From: Benincasa hispida
Taxonomy: Eukaryota; Streptophyta; Magnoliopsida; Cucurbitales; Cucurbitaceae
DNA length: 64,000 nt
Reading direction: 5' to 3'
Assembly (NCBI RefSeq): GCF_009727055.1
Contig: NC_052349.1
Coordinates: 44,207,375 to 44,271,374 of the forward strand
Part shown: positions 12,241 through 24,084 of the stretch, piece after piece
Layout: every line of letters starts with the position of its first letter
Position numbering within the stretch: position 1 is the stretch's first letter
Translations under genes and position numbers: made by a program
Notes under the pieces: generated by a model
Seen by the model: only the letters and a program-made list of their open reading frames with translations
Told to the model about the DNA's origin: nothing
Databases searched by the model: none

Positions 12241-12432
12241 TATATTCTATAAAAAAAAAAAAATAAAAAAAAAAAAAAAAAACAATTATTGGGTGTAACT
12301 ATGGTTTAAAAAGAACTCGAAAAAGAAATATTAATAATAACAAAACAAATGAGAGTTCATTTGGTAAAATATGTATTCTTGATTAAGTAGTTAGAAATTT
12401 GAATGTGCTAATCAACTTAAAATATATATATA

Positions 12433-12528
12433 TATATTCTCTTACATCCTTGGCTAAAATATTCTTCAATTCAATAGATATATATTCTTTTACATCTTTG
12501 GCTAAAAAAAATTTCAATTCAATAGATA
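12433..12528. repeat. 48-bp tandem duplication
   Basis: 'tatattctcttacatcc' with the following 'ttcaattcaatagata' at 12433-12480 is repeated as 'tatattcttttacatct...ttcaattcaatagata' at 12481-12528. A triplicated 'tttgtataa' follows at about 12752-12778. Confidence 0.85.
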
Positions 12529-12807
12529 TATATAGATGGTAGAAATATTTTTGGTGTGCGTTTACATTTGTAATACCTTTAAGTGTTTATTTATTTATTT
12601 AAAAAAAAGGTCATTTTGGAAAAAATTCAAAAAATTTGACATTCACTCAAAATAGATTTTGAAAAAAAAAGTATGAAATAATTCGGTTTAGGATAAATTT
12701 AATATTAACTTTTAGAAAAATTACTTTGTTTAATGGTTAATCTCTCCCTAATTTGTATAATTTGTATAATTTGTATAATCTCAAAAGCCAACTACCTCTA
12801 ATTTGTC

Positions 12808-13096
12808 ATGGCTACCACTACCCTCTACCGATCAACTTTGACCAATACCACCGGCGACCAACTTTGGACACCATCTTCGGTGAATGCTGTTGGTCAACTC
12901 CTACCAACTTCGACCATCAGGGTTAGCAGCCAACTCCACTACTACCTCTGGCCACCGCCACTGCCAGCCACCACCTTTGATCACCACCACTGATGGCCAC
13001 CTCCAACAGTCACCTCCAATTATTATCACTAGTGACTACATCCAACAACCGCCATCACCAATTCCGACAGTGACTATCCTAGACAACCAATTCTGA
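12808..13096 (+). other. ACC-rich, GC-richer segment of unknown origin
   Basis: This block is rich in 'cacc', 'gccacc' and 'ccaact' words and stays open for 61-70 codons. It reads as Thr/Pro/His low-complexity sequence with no domain. I regard it as a decayed repeat or pseudo-exon. The first 96 bp from 12815 are repeated directly after the adapter at 18024. Confidence 0.4.
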
Positions 13097-13812
13097 AGAC
13101 CCTTATTGTAAATTATTAGTTCATGGTATTTTATAATGGTTCTTTATATAATTGATATTAATAAAAATATTTTTAATATATAACAAATCAAACTACTTTA
13201 GAAAATTTTGTTAAGCACGTTGAATGTTTTTAAAATTATTATTAAAAAATATTTTTTTTGTAAGCTAATCGAAATAAAATCGACCATGATTCTATCTAAT
13301 GACGTACCAAATTCTTTTCTTTCTTCTTTATTTTACCGTTTTACATTGTTTAAATTCTAAGACTTTCATGAAAATGGAGGGTGGTCCAAATCCTATATTT
13401 TTATTTTTTTCATTATTTTTAACAAAGATTATTCCCATAATTGTAGTAGTAAGAACAATTTTGTGTAGAAATATATAAAATGTTTATGCTTGTGGCAAAA
13501 AAGAAAATTGAAATTACATGTTAGGAAGTGATTTTAAAATGATTAAAATCACTTTTATCATGTTCAAAATCACTGGAAACATATCTTTAACCACTTAAAA
13601 CTAATTTAGTTTTTAATTTACATTTTTAAATGTAATTGTTATTGTTGAAAATTTATTGCAAGATACAAATAAAATGTAGAATAAACTAAATTATATCTCA
13701 AACTTCCACTCCCACTTATTAGAGTCAAATAAGTAATCGATCATAAAATAATAGAAATAAAAAGGATAAGGAAAATAAGGGAATGACACCGAAAAATATA
13801 CTAGTTCGCCCC

Positions 13813-15183
13813 TGTTGGAGTTGATGCCCTAAATCTCGCAAGGTCATATAGTTTGTAATTGTATTATACAAACATTTTATATGAGATGTTTTATTTGACA
13901 TTTAGTAGCATTAAACCTACATACCAATAAACTAACATCTAGGGTTGGCAACGGGGCCGGGGAGCGTCCTCCGTCCTCGACCCCGACCCCGTGGAAAAAA
14001 TTAACCCCATCCCCGCCCCTGTCTCCGCCATTTGAAGGCAGGGACGGGGGTGGGGATTCCCCGTTTCCCCGCGGGGATTCCTCTACTAGTTCCCCTGGGG
14101 ATTTCCCTATCATATTCAATTTATGGCCTTTTTTTTTAGTTTTTTAAGTTTGGGGTTGGCTTCTTGGGCTTAGAGTTAGAAATTGAATATTTAATATTGG
14201 GCTCCAATCCAACACTATACATTATAAACATATATATAAATAAATTATTTTATATATTATAAATATATATTTATAAAAATAAAAATATATCAAATAGGGG
14301 TCGGGGACGGGGAGGAATACCATCCCTGTCCCTGCCCCGTCCCCAGACAGGGCCCTGAAAATTTTTTCCCGTTTGACCCCATCCCCAGTCAAATCAGGAT
14401 TCCCCACCCCGATCAGAGAGGGTCCTCGCAGGGACCCGACACTGCGAGGAATTTTGTCAACCTTACTAACATCCAAGGTTATCTTTTGTAGCTTAAACAT
14501 GTATATAGAGACATACAGGTGGATCATGATTAAGTGATAACCTAAATGGTCTGTAGTAGATGGATAAGGTTTGATACCTTATCCTAGTGACAATACGAGT
14601 ACGACCCACTTTGTAGATGTTACAATTGTTGTAAAGTGCTACAAATGATCTGATCCTGATCATTCATGTGCAGACATGTGAGCAGGGGTATGGAATTTGC
14701 ATAAGACTAGACCACGAAATGACTAGTCTTATTATATAACACTTTTCATAATAGAGACTTACATTTCACCAAGATGACCATAGATGACATGACCTGAATC
14801 CTGAGTGAGTCGTAACTCCTGCCTATGAGGGTGGTCCTTTGATTTATATGCATGAGAGTGGTTAGATCACCGACTCAACAAGACTACCATTTTGGGGATT
14901 CATCTGATTGGAGAGCTAGGAACACAGCTACATAAGACGAAATTCACTCCTTCCCCAACATTGGGGTAAGTAGATAAATTGCTCCCTTAAGAACTGATTT
15001 CGGGGTTTGAACAATGTGGCACCATACCCTCTTCTGGCTTGAGAGGGGTTTAGTCATAGTTAGACTATGATTTATTGTTCATTAGAGTGATCGGTGGTAC
15101 TTAAGGAGTTAGATATAATTATAGGGCCAAAACGATAATTTTGGCCTAACTCTACTTTCTAGCAATATGTGAAGGGTTATCGC
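13813..15183 (+). mobile_element. 5' part of a copia LTR (A1), interrupted by a hAT MITE
   Basis: Starts TGTTGGAGTTGATGCCCTAA and runs on as the same LTR family found intact at 30915-32999 and 59273-61418. Shared wording includes 'ccaataaactaa', 'gatggataagg', 'cgacccactttgtag', 'gaacaatgtgg' and 'ggtacttaaggag'. The MITE at 13940-14465 splits it. It stops at 15183, where another LTR start follows, so its 3' half is missing. Confidence 0.75.
13940..14465. mobile_element. hAT-type MITE, G/C-run rich, with 8-bp TSD
   Basis: The 526-bp element is flanked by identical CTAACATC at 13932-13939 and 14466-14473. It has near-identical terminal inverted repeats: TAGGGTTGGCA at the left, and TAAGGTTGACA as the complement of the right end. 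An 8-bp TSD with TAGGG-type termini defines hAT elements. The arms (about 13950-14110 and 14290-14440) are dense in GGGG/CCCC runs, while the middle is A/T-rich. There is no transposase, so it is non-autonomous. Confidence 0.88.
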
Positions 15184-15408
15184 TGTTGGGTTTTATGCCC
15201 TAAAACTCGTAGATACTGAATGTAATTAAATTACCGTCATTAATAAATAGTTATTAATTTTTTTCTCAATAAGTGTATGTTTTATTTAATTTTGTCTTAT
15301 TAATCCTAAAATCCAATAAACTAACATCCTAGGCTGTCTTATAAGTCTTGAAATGTATGTAGAGACATATAGGGATCAATGTTCAAAATACAGCCTAAAG
15401 GATCTATA
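15184..15408 (+). mobile_element. 5' end of a second copia LTR (A2)
   Basis: Begins TGTTGGGTTTTATGCCCTAA, the LTR terminus of the same family, directly abutting the interrupted LTR A1. It continues in forward orientation for 225 bp, then meets an inverted LTR fragment, and resumes at 16567. Confidence 0.7.
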
Positions 15409-16566
15409 TGAAGGAAATCGGACTTGAGATTTCCATGAGCAGCGGAAATAAGATCATTCTAAATTACAATCATGAATGAACATTACAAATTAAAGTCTTA
15501 AAGAAATATGCGGTTATACAATTAATATAGAAATTACAGCATGAAAACTCAAATGAGCAAAGAGAAAACTTTACAAACATTTGAAGATGCTTCTTCACGC
15601 TTCTTTGCGCACGACTGCTCGAACAACAGCAACCTCGAACGCTCGATCTACACGACCACAACACAGCACGAACACTTCGTGCTCGTCCTCAACGATTGCC
15701 TCGGCCACGAACTCCTTAGAAACACGAACGGTCTCCACGGAACCTCGACGGTGTGAGTATGGCACCACCAACAAGGCTACCTAGGTATTCTCGATGTGAG
15801 AATCCAGAAGGCGTGGGCTCTGTTTGGACTTGGAATGAGGCAGATGAAGAAGGAAACACCAATCGTGTACACGACTGGGCAAATGGAAGATGGCAGAGAC
15901 CTATCGTATAGGTCAATACCCAATCGTTTAGCTAAAGCTATGCGATCGTCTAGCAAATGCTATGCGATCGTTTAGCTTGGTGTCTGTCGCCTACAAACAC
16001 TACACGATCGTTTACTTTGGGCAAGCGATCGTCTGGCAAAAGCTATGCAATTGTTTAGAGAAATCTCAAAAACTTTTTATGAAAACTTACTAAAATTAGG
16101 AAAACCATTTTCCTTTTATTTCACAGTTACCATGAATAAAATAACCATCCACTCAATTGGTTATTAAAGAAAAAGAATTAATTATCCCATGATTAATATT
16201 ATTATAAATATAAATGATAACCAACTTATCATACTATATTTATAACCTATAGTTTTAATATTTCATCTCATGAAACATATAAACCATAGTTCTTTTTCCA
16301 TGGTACTTAATGCAAATCTCATTTACATCAATCCTCCACTAGATGTATCTCATACATAATACCGATTATATCATATATAATCAAAATGCCTCTTGTCAAT
16401 TTAAACATTTCAAATCAACACCAAGAATTGATCCTCAACTGAATCTATTGAGCTACCAAGGGGACCTCATGGACCTGTAGCTCGAAGCTCCAACGGTACG
16501 TGAATAACTGACTAAACTCTTTAGTCATGGGATTCACCATCCGTTAACTGCCAGGCACTCTACTAA
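15409..16566 (-). mobile_element. Inverted LTR fragment inside LTR A2
   Basis: Starts TGAAGGAAATC, matching the 3' end of the minus-strand LTR at 59273 (TGAAGGATATC). It runs in the same order as that LTR ('gcttctt', 'gagaatccag', CGATCG words, 'ttgagctaccaagggga', 'gaagctccaac', 'gactaaactcttta') to about 16566, then stops in mid-LTR. The apparent short ORFs here on both strands are shadows of repeat sequence. Confidence 0.7.
15905..16058. repeat. CGATCG short-word array in an LTR
   Basis: 'gcgatcgtctagcaaatgc', 'gcgatcgtttagc', 'cacgatcgtttac' and 'gcgatcgtctggc' recur at 20-40 bp spacing. Related arrays lie at 32386-32602, 48040-48305 and 59660-59905. Confidence 0.7.
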
Positions 16567-17985
16567 ATTGATACAAAAGGGTAAGGTACGACCCACTTTG
16601 TATTTGATACAAACGCAGTATCCAACGCATTCGGGTAGGAGACACGCGAGTGAGGGTATCCTGGGCAATGAGTTTGCACAAGACTGGACCTTGAAATAGT
16701 AATCACTAGATGTAACTCTGTTGACTAGTTAGGTTTCTATTTCAATAGGATGACCTAGGTAACTTAGTCTTACTCTTGAGTATATTATGAACTCCTGTTC
16801 ACGAGGGATTCTCCTTTTATTTTTATAGGTGAGAGTGGCCAATTCACCGACTCAATATGCCTACCATTTTGAAGATAAGACCGAGTGAGTAGATGGGAAC
16901 ATAATCATACAAGATGGATTTCACTCCTTCCTGACTTCAGGGTAAGTAGATGAGTGTTCGCTTAAGTGGTGTCTCCGGGACTTGAACAAAGGGCTCTACC
17001 CTCTCACTGGCCCGAAAGGGATTTCTGTTTAATAGTTGGACTATAAACAGGTTCTTCATTAGAGGAGCACTGGTACTTAAGAATGTAGAGGTAATCTAGG
17101 GTAAAATGGTAATTTGACCCAGCTGGTGTTACAGACACTTGTGAAACACTAACTTTCTATTATTGGTCTACATCCGTGGACCCAGAAATATATCTGTAGT
17201 GAGAAGACGGCAGGTGTGGGTCTTTAGTGGAGTGTACCCACAGTTAACGAATATTGATTAATTTGGTTAATGAGTTTAGCCAATTAATTTCGCATCGTTG
17301 GAGCTTCTGATCTGCAGATTCATTAGATCCCCTTCTTAGCTTATAAAGGATATTAAGGTAATTTTTCATTAAATTGAATTTGAAATGTTCAAATTTAGAA
17401 TTGGGCATTTTTTTAATATATGTTGATACATTTTAATATAAAGTTTAATTTTAGACTTTACTTTTAATTTTAGATATGATTCAAAATTAATAAATGAGAG
17501 AACGAAATATTTGAAAGGTGTTCAAATATTAGTTTTATATGAATAATATTCATATTGAAAACTATAGGTTAAAAATAATGCGCATTAAAACTATAGGTTA
17601 AATGAGAGAAATATATTTGAATATGATTCAAATGGGAAATTTAAATTAAACATGTGATATTTAATTGAATGATCAATTAATTAAATTAAAATTTGAACTT
17701 AATTAAATTGATTAAATCAAAGTTATAATTTAAAATTAATGCACATTAGATGCGCATTACCACTATATGTTATGTGAGAGAGAACCATTTAAATATGATT
17801 TAAATAGTTATTGGTTTTTATTTATTTAATTAAATAAAATAAATAATTTTTTAATATTAATTAAATAAAATACAATTTCCCACGTAGGGAAGTTACTAGA
17901 GACATGGGATGAATTCCACGTCTCCTCACTTTCACCCCTCTCTCATTCTCTCTGTATAAAAACAAAAGGAAAAAAGGTAGAGAAG
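16567..17985 (+). mobile_element. Continuation of LTR A2, cut by the adapter
   Basis: Forward LTR wording resumes ('ggtacgacccactttgta', 'gagggtatcctgggcaatg', 'aagtagatgag', 'gaggagcactggtacttaag', 'aaatatatctgtagtgag'). It runs into an A/T-rich stretch ending 'ctctctgtataaaaac'. The equivalent place in copy 2 continues to an LTR end and PBS at 23214-23230. In the real chromosome 17985 is probably followed by what is now 22787 onward. Confidence 0.7.
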
Positions 17986-18023
17986 CTGTCTCTTATACAC
18001 ATCTAGATGTGTATAAGAGACAG
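17986..18023. other. Artificial Tn5 mosaic-end palindrome (Nextera mate-pair junction)
   Basis: The 19-mer CTGTCTCTTATACACATCT (17986-18004) is followed at once by its exact reverse complement AGATGTGTATAAGAGACAG (18005-18023). This 38-bp perfect palindrome is the circularisation junction of Nextera mate-pair libraries. The mosaic end is an engineered hybrid of the two natural Tn5 ends, so it is not expected in plant DNA. It sits exactly at the breakpoint where sequence jumps back to 12815. Confidence 0.98.
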
Positions 18024-18658
18024 CCACTACCCTCTACCGATCAACTTTGACCAATACCACCGGCGACCAACTTTGGACACCATCTTCGGTGAATGCTGTT
18101 GGTCAACTCCTACCAACTTGAATAAATCGACCATGATTCTATCTAATGACGTACCAAATTCTTTTCTTCTTCTTTATTTTACCGTTTTACATTGTTTAAA
18201 TCTAAGACTTTCATGAAAATGGAGGGTGGTCCAAATCCTATATTTTATTTTTTTCATTATTTTTAACAAAGATTATTCCCATAATTGTAGTAGTAAGAAC
18301 AATTTTGTGTAGAAATATATAAAATGTTTTATGCTTGTGGCAAAAAAGAAAATTGAAATTACATGTTAGGAAGTGATTTTAAAATGATTAAAATCACTTT
18401 TATCATGTTCAAAATCACTGGAAACATATCTTTAACCACTTAAAACTAATTTAGTTTTTAATTTACATTTTTAAATGTAATTGTTATTGTTGAAAATTTA
18501 TTGCAAGATACAAATAAAATGTAGAATAAACTAAATTATATCTCAAACTTCCACTCCCACTTATTAGAGTCAAATAAGTAATCGATCATAAAATAATAGA
18601 AAATAAAAGGATAAGGAAAATAAGGGAATGACACCGAAAAATATACTAGTTCGCCCCT

Positions 18659-20015
18659 GTTGAGTTGATGCCCTAAATCTCGCAAGGTCATATAGTTTGT
18701 AATTGTATTATACAAACATTTATATGAGATGTTTTATTTGACATTTAGTAGCATTAAACCTACATACCAATAAACTAACATCTAGGGTTGGCAACGGGCC
18801 GGGAGCGTCCTCCGTCCTCGACCCCGACCCCGTGGAAAAAATTAACCCCATCCCCGCCCCTGTCTCCGCCATTTGAAGGCAGGGACGGGGGTGGGGATTC
18901 CCCGTTTCCCGCGGGGATTCCTCTACTAGTTCCCTGGGGATTTCCCTATCATATTCAATTTATGGCCTTTTTTTTTAGTTTTTTAAGTTTGGGGTTGGCT
19001 TCTTGGGCTTAGAGTTAGAAATTGAATATTTAATATTGGGCTCCAATCCAACACTATACATATATAACATATATATAAATAAATTATTTTATATATTATA
19101 AATATATATTATAAAAATAAAATATATCAAATAGGGGTCGGGGACGGGGAGAATACCATCCCTGTCCCTGCCCCGTCCCCAGACAGGGCCCTGAAAATTT
19201 TTTCCCGTTTGACCCCATCCCCAGTCAAATCAGGATTCCCCACCCCGATCAAGAGGGTCCTCGCAGGGACCCGACACTGCGAGGAATTTTGTCAACCTTA
19301 CTAACATCCAAGGTTATCTTTTGTAGCTTAAACATGTATATAGAGACATACAGGTGGATCATGATTAAGTGTAACCTAAATGGTCTGTAGTAGATGGATA
19401 AGGTTTGATACCTTATCCTAGTGACAATACGAGTACGACCCACTTTGTAGAATGTTACAATTGTTGTAAAGTGCTACAAATGATCTGATCCTGATCATTC
19501 ATGTGCAGACATGTGAGCAGGGGTATGGAATTGCATAAGACTAGACCACGAAATGACTAGTCTTATTATATAACACTTTTCATAATAGAGACTTACATTT
19601 CACCAAGATGACCATAGATGACATGACCTGAATCCTGAGTGAGTCGTAACTCCTGCCTATGAGGGTGGTCCTTTGATTATATGCATGAGAGTGGTTAGAT
19701 CACCGACTCAACAAGACTACCATTTGGGGATTCATCTGATTGGAGAGCTAGGAAACACAGTACATAAGACGAAATTCACTCCTTCCCCAACATTGGGGTA
19801 AGTAGATAAATTGCTCCCTTAAGAACTGATTTCGGGGTTTGAACAATGTGGCACCATACCCTCTTCTGGCTTGAGAGGGGTTTAGTCATAGTTAGACTAT
19901 GATTTATTGTTCATTAGAGTGATCGGTGGTACTTAAGGAGTTAGATATAATTATAGGGCCAAAACGATAATTTTGGCCTAACTCTACTTTCTAGCAATAT
20001 GTGAAGGGTTATCGC
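18659..20015 (+). mobile_element. Copy-2 counterpart of LTR fragment A1
   Basis: Equivalent to 13813-15183, including the interrupting MITE. See the copy 1 entry for the assignment; here the start has lost a G (TGTTGAG). Confidence 0.7.
18783..19300. mobile_element. Copy-2 counterpart of the hAT MITE
   Basis: Same element as 13940-14465, with TSD CTAACATC at 18775-18782 and 19301-19308. It is 518 bp instead of 526; the missing bases are mostly single losses in G, C, A or T runs. Confidence 0.85.
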
Positions 20016-20240
20016 TGTTGGGTTTTATGCCCTAAAACTCGTAGATACTGAATGTAATTAAATTACCGTCATTAATAAATAGTTATTAATTTTTTTTCTC
20101 AATAAGTGTATGTTTTTATTTAATTTTGTCTTATTAATCTAAAACCAATAAACTAACATCCTAGGCTGTCTTATAAGTCTTGAAATGTATGTAGAGACAT
20201 ATAGGGATCAATGTTCAAAATACAGCCTAAAGGATCTATA
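20016..20240 (+). mobile_element. Copy-2 counterpart of LTR A2 5' end
   Basis: Equivalent to 15184-15408, starting TGTTGGGTTTTATGCCC. Confidence 0.68.
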
Positions 20241-21390
20241 TGAAGGAAATCGGACTTGAGATTTCCATGAGCAGCGGAAATAAGATCATTCTAAATTACA
20301 ATCATGAATGAACATTACAAATTAAAGTCTTAAAGAAATATGCGGTTATACAATTAATATAGAAATTACAGCATGAAAACTCAAATGAGCAAAGAGAAAA
20401 CTTTACAAACATTTGAAGATGCTTCTTCACGCTTCTTTGCGCACGACTGCTCGAACAACAGCAACTCGAACGCTCGATCTACACGACCACAACACAGCAC
20501 GAACACTTCGTGCTCGTCCTCAACGATTGCCTCGGCCACGAACTCCTTAGAAACACGAACGGTCTCCACGGAACTCGACGGTGTGAGTATGGCACCACCA
20601 ACAAGGCTACCTAGGTATTCTCGATGTGAGAATCCAGAGGGTGGGCTCTGTTTGGACTTGGAATGAGGCAGATGAAGAAGGAAACACCAATCGTGTACAC
20701 GACTGGGCAAATGGAAGATGGCAGAGACCTATCGTATAGGTCAATACCCAATCGTTTAGCTAAAGCTATGCGATCGTCTAGCAAATGCTATGCGATCGTT
20801 TAGCTTGGTGTCTGTCGCCTACAAACACTACACGATCGTTTACTTTGGGCAAGCGATCGTCTGGCAAAAGCTATGCAATTGTTTAGAGAAATCTCAAAAA
20901 CTTTTTATGAAAACTTACTAAAATTAGGAAAACCATTTTCCTTTTATTTCACAGTTACCATGAATAAATAACCATCCACTCATTGGTTTATTAAAGAAAA
21001 GAATTAATTATCCATGATTAATATTATTATAAATATAAATGATAACCAACTTATCATACTATATTTATAACCTATAGTTTTAATATTCATCTCATGAAAC
21101 ATATAAACCATAGTTCTTTTTCCATGGTACTTAATGCAAATCTCATTTACATCAATCCTCCACTAGATGTATCTCATACATAATACCGATTATATCATAT
21201 ATAATCAAAATGCCTCTTGTCAATTTAAACATTTCAAATCAACACCAAGAATTGATCCTCAACTGAATCTATTGAGCTACCAAGGGGACCTCATGGACCT
21301 GTAGCTCGAAGCTCCAACGGTACGTGAATAACTGACTAAACTCTTTAGTCATGGGATTCACATCCGTTAACTGCCAGGCACTCTACTAAA
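20241..21390 (-). mobile_element. Copy-2 counterpart of the inverted LTR fragment
   Basis: Equivalent to 15409-16566, including the CGATCG words at about 20726-20886. It is 8 bp shorter than copy 1. Confidence 0.68.
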
Positions 21391-23214
21391 TTGATACAAA
21401 AGGGTAAGGTACGACCCACTTTGTATTTGATACAAACGCAGTATCCAACGCATTCGGGTAGGAGACACGCGAGTGAGGGTATCCTGGGCAATGAGTTTGC
21501 ACAAGACTGGACCTTGAAATAGTAATCACTAGATGTAACTCTGTTGACTAGTTAGGTTTCTATTTCAATAGGATGACCTAGGTAACTTAGTCTTACTCTT
21601 GAGTATATTATGAACTCCTGTTCACGAGGGATTCTCCTTTTATTTTTATAGGTGAGAGTGGCCAATTCACCGACTCAATATGCCTACCATTTTGAAGATA
21701 AGACCGAGTGAGTAGATGGGAACATAATCATACAAGATGGATTTCACTCCTTCCTGACTTCAGGGTAAGTAGATGAGTGTTCGCTTAAGTGGTGTCTCCG
21801 GGACTTAACAAAGGGCTCTACCCTCTCACTGGCCCGAAAGGGATTTCTGTTTAATAGTTGGACTATAAACAGGTTCTTCATTAGAGGAGCACTGGTACTT
21901 AAGAATGTAGAGGTAATCTAGGGTAAAATGGTAATTTGACCCAGCTGGTGTTACAGACACTTGTGAAACACTAACTTTCTATTATTGGTCTACATCCGTG
22001 GACCCAGAATATATCTGTAGTGAGAAGACGGCAGGTGTGGGTCTTTAGTGGAGTGTACCCACAGTTAACGAATATTGATTAATTTGGTTAATGAGTTTAG
22101 CCAATTAATTTCGCATCGTTGGAGCTTCTGATCTGCAGATTCATTAGATCCCCTTCTTAGCTTATAAAGGATATTAAGGTAATTTTTCATTAAATTGAAT
22201 TTGAAATGTTCAAATTTAGAATTGGGCATTTTTTTAATATATGTTGATACATTTTAATATAAAGTTTAATTTTAGACTTTACTTTTAATTTTAGATATGA
22301 TTCAAAATAATAAATGAGAGAACGAAATATTTGAAAGGTGTTAAATATTAGTTTTATATGAATAATATTCATATTGAAAACTATAGGTTAAAAATAATGC
22401 GCATTAAAACTATAGGTTAAATGAGAGAAATTATTTGAATATGATTCAAATGGGAAATTTAAATTAAACATGTGATATTTAATTGAATGATCAATTAATT
22501 AAATTAAAATTTGAACTTAATTAAATTGATTAAATCAAAGTTATAATTTAAAATTAATGCACATTAGATGCGCATTACCACTATATGTTATGTGAGAGAG
22601 AACCATTTAAAATATGATTTAAATAGTTATTGGTTTTTATTTATTTAATTAAATAAAATAAATAATTTTTTAATATTAATTAAATAAATACAATTTCCCA
22701 CGTAGGGAAGTTACTAGAGACATGGGATGAATTCCACGTCTCCTCACTTTCACCCCTCTCTCATTCTCTCTGTATAAAAACAAAAGAAAAAAAAAACAGT
22801 GAAGATCAATTTGATCGATGAGAAAATTCTCTACATTTTTTTCTTTCTTCTTCTCCCAATTCCAAAAAAAAAAAAANNNNNNNNNNNNNNNNNNNNNNNN
22901 NTCTTCCTCCCTATTCCAAAAAAAAAAAAAAAAAAGAATCCTACAATTTTCATCTCTTCAATTTCCCTACAAGAATAGGGAGCGACTCTAAGTGGTAGTG
23001 TCCATTCCCAATTCGTACGAATTTCACAAAATTCCCAAAAGGTTTGCAATGTAGGTTATATATATATATATAATTAGGTTTTTAGGAATTGCATGCTTAA
23101 TCTATTTTTCCTGTTTTATTCTAATGCAAAATTGTTTTGTTTTAAATATCAATTTTAAATACGTTTGGGTTCTGTGATTTGACTTTCACTGTGCCTAGGT
23201 TTTTCATCTCTACA
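21391..23214 (+). mobile_element. 3' part of LTR A2 with genuine LTR end
   Basis: Follows the same path as 16567-17985 up to about 22786, then continues where copy 1 was cut: a T/A-rich leader, the sequence gap, and the LTR end CTACA at 23210-23214. Two bases later a primer-binding site starts, so this is the true 3' boundary of a 5' LTR. Confidence 0.72.
22877..22901. other. Sequence gap (25 N) in a poly-A context
   Basis: Twenty-five N bases are flanked on both sides by similar 'tattccaaaaaa'-type runs. The true length and sequence here are unknown; the two flanks may be the same locus. Confidence 0.99.
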
Positions 23215-23216
23215 AA

Positions 23217-23230
23217 TGGTATTAGAGCCA
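23217..23230 (+). other. Retrotransposon primer-binding site (element A)
   Basis: TGGTATTAGAGCCA is complementary, with one change, to the 3' end of plant initiator tRNA-Met, the usual Ty1/copia primer. It begins two bases after the LTR end at 23214. Confidence 0.8.
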
Positions 23231-24084
23231 AATCATATTATCAATTTGACCATTTATTTTATTTTATTATTATTATTATTATTTTGCATTGGTTTGGTGG
23301 GATTTACTACATCATGAATGTTGTGATTTGCAATTGAATGTTTTCTACTATATTTGGCCTTAGATTTACAATTTTGATATGATCAATGTAAAGGCCCCGT
23401 TTTTTTGGGCATTATTGTTGTAAATCGTTTTTTTGTAAGTTTGAGTCTAGAATCAGGGTTCGTGTCGATGAAGATCGAGACCATTTTGGCCACTAATCAA
23501 AATTTTGTCGACATTCTGGCACAATTCTGCAGAGAATTAGTGTTAGCAAAGTGGGTCCAGTTCGATTGTGGTTCAGTTGGTGGTCTGGTTCGTTTGGGTT
23601 GGCTTGGTTCGCAAGTTGGTGATTCAGCTCAGGCCGGTTCAGGTTGATTTGGTCCAGTTCTAGAGTGGCGAAGAAGTTTTAGGATAAAATTAGCTAAGTT
23701 AGTGTAATTTATTGCTTTATTTTATCCTAGGGGCCAAAATTGCATGTCCATTTGCTATTTAAATCCTTTGTGGATGTCATTTAAATAATTCCCACCTTAG
23801 GTTAAGCATGTTCATGCATTTTTTTTTTATATTATAAGTGTTATAATGAATGGTATGAAATACATGATTTATAATTTCAAGATTTATTTAATGTATATGA
23901 TATGTTAAATATATGAAATTGGAGAAGCATGTTGCATGACATTAATTAGAAAATATAATTAGTTATATTTATTAATGTATATGAATATGCTTGGTTGATT
24001 TTCAAAATATTATATAAGTGTTATATTTAATTAGATATCAATATGCATTAAACATGACACATGAAATGCATATAATATGGTTTA
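23231..24084 (+). mobile_element. Untranslated leader of element A, internal region lost
   Basis: After the PBS comes a non-coding leader that parallels the leader of the copia at 36916-39360: 'taaaggccccgttttttt gggcatta' against 'taagggcccatgttttgggcatta', then a GGTTCNG/GGTCCAG-rich tract, then A/T-rich 'ttataagtgttataatg' repeats. At about 24085 it passes directly into the middle of another LTR, so gag and pol of element A are absent. The 80-codon frame at 23405 lies in the leader and has no motif. Confidence 0.65.

Larger units (their letters stand above)
12815..17985. repeat. Copy 1 of a ~4.8-5.2 kb duplicated block
   Basis: Bases 12815-12910 and 13271-17985 reappear in the same order and orientation at 18024-22786. 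Landmarks agree: the LTR start at 13813 corresponds to 18659, the second LTR start 15184 to 20016, and 'tgtataaaa' 17953 to 22771. Copy 1 is 4140 bp between the first and last of these; copy 2 is 4112 bp. The extra 12911-13270 in copy 1 is missing from copy 2. Copy 1 ends exactly at the mosaic-end adapter. Confidence 0.95.
18024..22786. repeat. Copy 2 of the duplicated block (probable assembly artefact)
   Basis: Starts immediately after the adapter with a copy of 12815-12910, skips 12911-13270, then follows 13271-17968. Differences are overwhelmingly lost single bases, often in homopolymers (for example 'ggggccgggg' to 'gggccggg', and 'cattttatatg' to 'catttatatg'). That is the signature of unpolished long-read or gap-fill sequence rather than evolution. 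Confidence 0.93.

Noticed and set aside
12808..13096. Two overlapping 61-70 codon frames read as a Thr/Pro-rich protein
   Set aside because: Low complexity, no domain, no promoter or splice context, and partly inside the duplicated repeat block.
15470..20710. Multiple short ORFs on both strands in the duplicated LTR region
   Set aside because: They lie in LTR sequence (including an inverted LTR fragment), and differ between the two copies only by indels; none has a domain.
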